This document shows, one piece after another, positions 60,471 through 64,000 of a stretch of DNA of 64,000 bases. Where the stretch lies: positions 124,001 through 188,000 of the forward strand of contig NZ_SMSJ01000004.1 in the NCBI RefSeq assembly GCF_004355005.1. Reading direction: 5' to 3'. The notes below the pieces were generated by a model, which had not been told where the DNA came from, ran no database searches, and saw only the letters and a program-made list of their open reading frames with translations. The stretch comes from Dankookia rubra. GTDB lineage: Bacteria > Pseudomonadota > Alphaproteobacteria > Acetobacterales > Acetobacteraceae. How positions within the stretch are numbered: the first letter of the stretch is position 1; the number at the start of each line of letters is the position of its first letter. Made by a program: the position numbers and the translations under genes.

Positions 60471-60538
60471 GGCGACGGCCCGGCCGTCCTTATATGATGC
60501 GGCACGGCGCGATTCGGCGCCGGGCAAGGATTCCCCCA

Positions 60539-60871
60539 ATGGCACGCAAGCCGTCCCGCCCCCGCCCGGTGGACGCCGCCATCCTCCGGCTGATGGCGCT
60601 CGTCGCCAAGGGCGTCGCGCCGCACCGCATGGCGCGCGAGGTCGAGATCATCGCCGGCGAATGGGCCGCGGCGCCCGAAGCCGACCCCGCCGAGGTCCGC
60701 GACCGGCTGGACCAGCTGCGCGAGCTGATCGCCGCCGGCGTGGCCGATGCCGAGGAGCAGGTCTTGGATGTCGATACCAGCGAGCCCGCGGCGGTGAAGC
60801 AGGCCGCCGCGACCCTCGCCGCGCTGCGGGCAACGCAGGAGGCGACGGCGCGGGCCTTGGAGGCGGCCTGA
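60539..60871 (+). CDS. Small helical protein, unknown
   Basis: 110 residues, highly charged and helical throughout with Arg/Pro at the start and an Ala-rich end (LAALRATQEATARALEAA). No motif recognised; no signal peptide, no Cys. The upstream TATATGAT at about 60491-60498 could be a promoter -10 element. It converges on glcE with a 22-base gap. Confidence 0.55.
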   Translation: MARKPSRPRPVDAAILRLMALVAKGVAPHRMAREVEIIAGEWAAAPEADPAEVRDRLDQLRELIAAGVADAEEQVLDVDTSEPAAVKQAAATLAALRATQEATARALEAA

Positions 60872-60893
60872 GGCCGGCGCGCCCGCGGGGCGG

Positions 60894-62090
60894 TCAGAGC
60901 CCGGCCCGCATCCGCCCGGGGTTCAGGATCCCCTTCGGGTCGAGCACCGCCTTCACCCGCCGGCCGATCGCCGCCAGCGCCGCCGGCTCCTCCGGCAGCA
61001 CGGCCACCGCGGCGCGCAGCGGCTCCGGCGCGCGGAACAGGGTGAAGCTGCCGCCCGCCGCCTCGGCCGCGGCGACCACCCTTGCATGGGCCTCCGGCGT
61101 CGCCGGCCCGGCCAGCCAGACCAGCCCGCCGCCCCAGTCGAGCAGCGCCCTCGCCATCCCCGCGGCGGCCACGACCTTCGGCCCCGCGGTCGGCCGGACG
61201 GAGACGCGCCAGATGGCGTCGTCGGGCGCCGCGCCGAGCGGCCCGGCCTCGCGCACCGCGGCCCAGAGCGCGCGGCTCTCGGCATCCTCGATCACCGCGA
61301 CCTCGCCCAGCGGGGCCAGGTCGGCGCGCAGCCGCCCGGTGCGGTAGGCGACGGAGTCGGAGAATTCCTCGATCCGCAGCAGCGCCAGCGGGCCGGGCCG
61401 GCCCTCCGTCCCGCTCGGCAGCACCGCGGCGCCGGAGACGCCGAAGGGGCTGCCGAGCCCGGCCGAGAGCACCCTGACGCCGGCCGCCAGGTCCGCCACC
61501 CGCACCGCGACGGTGCCGGAGGAGGCCGGCCCGGGCAGCACCTTCAAGGTCACCTCGGTGATCACGCCGAGCGTGCCATGGGCGCCGGCCAGCAGCTTGC
61601 AGAGGTCGAGCCCGGTGACGTTCTTCAGCACCCGCCCGCCGCTGCGGAAGACCTCGCCGGTGCCGCCGGCGGCGCGGATGCCCATGACGTGGTCGCGCAT
61701 GGCGCCGCCGGTGATGCGGCGGGGGCCGGAAAGGTTGGTCGAGACCAGCCCGCCGATGGTCGGCGGCAGGGCCGCGCCGAACAGGGCGGAGAAGCTCGGC
61801 GGCTCGGCGATCAGGTGCTGCCCGCGCTCGGCCAGCGCCGCCTCGATCTCCGGCAGCGGCGTGCCGGTCCAGGCCGAGACGATCATCTCGGACGGGCTGT
61901 AGAGCGTGATGCCGGACAGGCCGCGGGTCGTCAGCGTGCGGGCGGCCTGCACCGGGCGGAGGAAGGCGCGCTTGGTGCCGTTCCCCTCGATCGCCAGCGG
62001 CTCCCCGGCCGCGGCCGCCGCGGCAATGGCGGCGGAGAGGTCGGCCTCGGTCGCCGGGGCCAGGACCTCGCCTTGCACCCCGCCGCTCAT
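60894..62090 (-). CDS. glcE: Glycolate oxidase FAD-binding subunit GlcE
   Basis: 398 residues of the PCMH/VAO type. FAD-binding elements: EGNGTKRAF, TIGGLVSTNLSGPRRITGGAMRDHVMGIRA and GRVLKNVTGLDLCKLLAGAHGTLGVITEVTLKV. The C-terminus DPKGILNPGRM is typical. It forms the glycolate dehydrogenase with GlcD and GlcF. Its start overlaps the glcD stop by 4 bases. It lacks an N-terminal targeting signal and should be cytoplasmic/membrane-peripheral. Confidence 0.94.
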   Translation of the reverse strand: MSGGVQGEVLAPATEADLSAAIAAAAAAGEPLAIEGNGTKRAFLRPVQAARTLTTRGLSGITLYSPSEMIVSAWTGTPLPEIEAALAERGQHLIAEPPSFSALFGAALPPTIGGLVSTNLSGPRRITGGAMRDHVMGIRAAGGTGEVFRSGGRVLKNVTGLDLCKLLAGAHGTLGVITEVTLKVLPGPASSGTVAVRVADLAAGVRVLSAGLGSPFGVSGAAVLPSGTEGRPGPLALLRIEEFSDSVAYRTGRLRADLAPLGEVAVIEDAESRALWAAVREAGPLGAAPDDAIWRVSVRPTAGPKVVAAAGMARALLDWGGGLVWLAGPATPEAHARVVAAAEAAGGSFTLFRAPEPLRAAVAVLPEEPAALAAIGRRVKAVLDPKGILNPGRMRAGL

Positions 62091-63580
62091 GCCGCGTGCG
62101 GCAGGACGCGGGCGGCGAAGGCCGGGTTGTCCTCCAGCGGGAAGACCTTGGCCGGGTTCAGCAGCCAGTCCGGGTCGAAGGCGCCCTTGATGGCGCGCTG
62201 CAGGGAGAGCTCCGGCGCGGTGAACTGCACGCCCATCAGGTCGCGCTTCTCGACGCCGACGCCGTGCTCGCCGGTGAGGCAGCCGCCGACCTCGACGCAG
62301 AGCTTCAGGATATCGGCGCCGAAGGCCTCCGCCGCGTGGAAGCTCTTCGGGTCGTTGGCGTCGAACATGATCAGCGGATGCAGGTTGCCGTCGCCGGCAT
62401 GGAAGATGTTGGCGACCTGCAGGCCATAGCTTTCGGACATCTCGCCGATCCGCCGCAGCACGAAGGGCAGCTGCCCCGTGGGGATGGTGCCGTCCATGCA
62501 GAGGTAGTCGGGGGAGATGCGGCCGACCGCGCCGAAGGCGCCCTTGCGGCCCTTCCAGATCGCCAGCGACTGCTCGGCGCTCTCGGCCACCTTGACGCTG
62601 ATCGGGTCGAAGCGCTCGCAGATCCCCTTCAGCTTGGCGAGCAGGCTGTCCTGCTCGGCGACGCTGCCCTCGACCTCGATGATCAGCAGGGATTCGGCGT
62701 CCAGCGGATAGCCGGCATGGGCGAAGGCCTCGCAGGCATGGATCGCCGGGCGGTCCATGAACTCGAGCGCCACGGGGATGATGCCGGAGGCGATGATGGC
62801 ATCCACCGCCTCGCCGGCGATCTCGTTGCTCTTGAAGGCGGCCAGCATGGCGCGCTGGCCCTCCGGGCTGTGCAGGATGCGGACCGTCACCTCGGTGATC
62901 ACCGCCAGCATCCCTTCGCTGCCGGTCAGCAGGCCGAGCCAGTCATAGCCGGCGGCGTCCAGGTGGCGGCCGCCGACCTCGAGGATCTCGCCCTCGATCG
63001 TCACCAGCTTGAGGCCGAGCAGGTTGTTGGCGGTGACGCCGTATTTCAGGCAATGCGCCCCGCCCGAGTTCATGTTGACGTTGCCGCCGATCATGCAGGC
63101 GAGCTGGCTTGACGGGTCGGGCGCGTAGAAGAAGCCGTCGGCGGCGACATGGTTGGTGATGCCGAGGTTGGTGACCCCGGCCTCCACCATCGCCAGGCGG
63201 TTGTCGTAGTCGACCTCGAGGATGCGGTTCATCCGCATCAGGCCGATCACCACCGCATCGGCCAGCGGCAGCGCGCCGCCCGAGAGCGAGGTGCCGGCGC
63301 CGCGCGGGATCACCCGCACGCCGTTCTGGTGGCAGTAGCGCAGGATCGCGGCGACCTGCTCGGTCGTCTCCGGCAGCACCACCGCCAGCGGCGGCTGCCG
63401 GTAGGCCGAGAGCCCGTCGGTCTCGTAGGGCTTGAGGCGCAGCTCCTCGCTGATCACGCCGTCGCCCATCGGGCCGGGCGGCAGGATGCGCTGCAGGGCG
63501 GCGACGATCTCGGCACGCCGGGCCAGCACCTCCGGCTTCGGGTCGGGCAGCCTGATCACCTGCGTCACTCCTGCGGCCAT
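62087..63580 (-). CDS. glcD: Glycolate oxidase subunit GlcD
   Basis: 497 residues from ATG 63580, full length. FAD-binding PCMH domain with VRVIPRGAGTSLSGGALPLAD, ACMIGGNVNMNSGGAHCLKYG and GLLTGSEGMLAVITEVTVRI. The C-terminal cap has VANIFHAGDGNLHPLI, EVGGCLTGEHGVGVEKR and DPDWLLNPAKVFP. It is the catalytic subunit oxidising glycolate or D-lactate to the oxo acid. The product glyoxylate could feed glycerate and the kinase encoded at 39237. Confidence 0.95.
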   Translation of the reverse strand: MAAGVTQVIRLPDPKPEVLARRAEIVAALQRILPPGPMGDGVISEELRLKPYETDGLSAYRQPPLAVVLPETTEQVAAILRYCHQNGVRVIPRGAGTSLSGGALPLADAVVIGLMRMNRILEVDYDNRLAMVEAGVTNLGITNHVAADGFFYAPDPSSQLACMIGGNVNMNSGGAHCLKYGVTANNLLGLKLVTIEGEILEVGGRHLDAAGYDWLGLLTGSEGMLAVITEVTVRILHSPEGQRAMLAAFKSNEIAGEAVDAIIASGIIPVALEFMDRPAIHACEAFAHAGYPLDAESLLIIEVEGSVAEQDSLLAKLKGICERFDPISVKVAESAEQSLAIWKGRKGAFGAVGRISPDYLCMDGTIPTGQLPFVLRRIGEMSESYGLQVANIFHAGDGNLHPLIMFDANDPKSFHAAEAFGADILKLCVEVGGCLTGEHGVGVEKRDLMGVQFTAPELSLQRAIKGAFDPDWLLNPAKVFPLEDNPAFAARVLPHAA

Positions 63581-63681
63581 GTGCAACCGGGCGGAAAATG
63601 GGCCGGCCGATGCCGCCCGGCAAGCGCCCGGCTTGCCCCTGGCCGGCGGGGCGGGCAGTTTCCCCGCCAATTCGATTGGAG

Positions 63682-64000
63682 ATGCGCGTGCCCCGCTTCC
63701 GCCCCCTGGTCCTCGCCGCCTGCCTCGCGCTCGGCTTCGCCGCGTCCTTCGCCGCCCCCGCCGCGGCGCAGATCCGCGAAGGCGCCTACGGCGTCGAGGG
63801 CACCAACCCGGACGGCACCAACTACGACGGCGAGTTCCTGCTGCGGACCGGGCCCGGCGGCGCCTGGGTGGCGACCTGGCGGGTGGCGAGCGAGAACATC
63901 ATGGGCCTCGGCCTGATCCAGGCCGGGGTGCTGGCGGTATCCTTCGTGGTCAATGGCCGGCCCGGCGTCGCGGTCTTCGAGGTCGAGCCGGACGGCCGGC
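63682..64000 (+). CDS. Exported protein, 3' part beyond window
   Basis: 106 residues visible from ATG 63682; GGAG abuts this ATG, so the in-frame GTG at 63688 may be the true start. A signal peptide (LVLAACLALGFAASFAAPAAA) is followed by a beta-rich stretch with REGAYGVEGTNPDGTNYDGE and a repeated WVATWRVASENIMGLGL pattern, as in small periplasmic proteins of unknown function. It is divergent from glcD. Confidence 0.6.
   Translation, partial: MRVPRFRPLVLAACLALGFAASFAAPAAAQIREGAYGVEGTNPDGTNYDGEFLLRTGPGGAWVATWRVASENIMGLGLIQAGVLAVSFVVNGRPGVAVFEVEPDGR

Noticed and set aside
1-64000. tRNA, rRNA, insertion sequences, phage, toxin-antitoxin and defence genes
   Set aside because: No recognisable sequences. 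The YdaS-like domain at 40743 resembles an antitoxin HTH but is fused to an enzyme and has no toxin partner.

Overview
The window is about 70% GC with almost uniform G/C at third codon positions. It carries GapR (DUF2312), DUF1244, a three-gene proton-translocating transhydrogenase, Bug-type solute receptors and a lanthanide/PQQ alcohol oxidation island. This points to an alphaproteobacterium, most likely a Roseomonas-like member of the Acetobacteraceae; that placement is inference from gene content. No rRNA, tRNA, CRISPR array, insertion sequence, integrase or phage gene was seen, so this looks like chromosome.

Layout. Positions 1-17.6 kb hold mostly housekeeping genes: an EF-G-like GTPase cut by the window edge, a short-chain dehydrogenase, an MgtA-type P-type ATPase, a ChaC-like cyclotransferase, a RutB-like amidohydrolase, pntAA/AB/B, an MHS-family transporter, a UbiB-like kinase, an M3 oligopeptidase, an acyl-CoA synthetase and a methyltransferase. 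Positions 17.6-33.8 kb form a quinoprotein island. XoxF carries the Asp-Tyr-Asp lanthanide signature and is followed by XoxG, XoxJ and a rhodanese-like protein. Around it lie a SoxYZ-like carrier, a metallo-beta-lactamase-fold protein, a 25-residue PqqA, a two-gene NAD-linked formate dehydrogenase, a beta-propeller protein, an ABC-type binding protein, an extra cytochrome c and several uncharacterised exported proteins. The island covers the first step (alcohol to aldehyde) and the last (formate to CO2) of methanol oxidation. pqqBCDE and formaldehyde-handling genes must lie elsewhere.

Positions 33.9-42.4 kb hold cysK, gapR, small conserved genes and then a set matching the tartrate-utilisation genes ttuC, ttuD and ttuE: a Bug receptor, tartrate/D-malate dehydrogenase, a divergent FCD-type GntR regulator, glycerate kinase/hydroxypyruvate reductase, and a pyruvate kinase. 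The pyruvate kinase is the most unusual gene seen. It has an in-frame N-terminal Cro/YdaS-like helix-turn-helix of about 60 residues, and two perfect inverted repeats lie immediately upstream, which suggests an enzyme that binds its own operator.

Positions 42.4-64 kb are mixed: a three-repeat lipoprotein, a DUF2231-Rieske-hemerythrin fusion, a roughly 480-residue coiled-coil lipoprotein with 14-residue repeats, Ada, a TPR protein, a second Bug receptor, a YihY-type membrane protein, a small globin, glycolate oxidase genes split into glcF and glcED, an OpgC acyltransferase flanked by two SGNH hydrolase paralogues (one with a degenerate active site), and a possibly frameshifted gene.

A recurrent intergenic hairpin element occurs at five places (about 2.6, 6.7, 37.2, 46.4 and 53.6 kb), always next to gene 3' ends. 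One copy shows compensatory stem changes.
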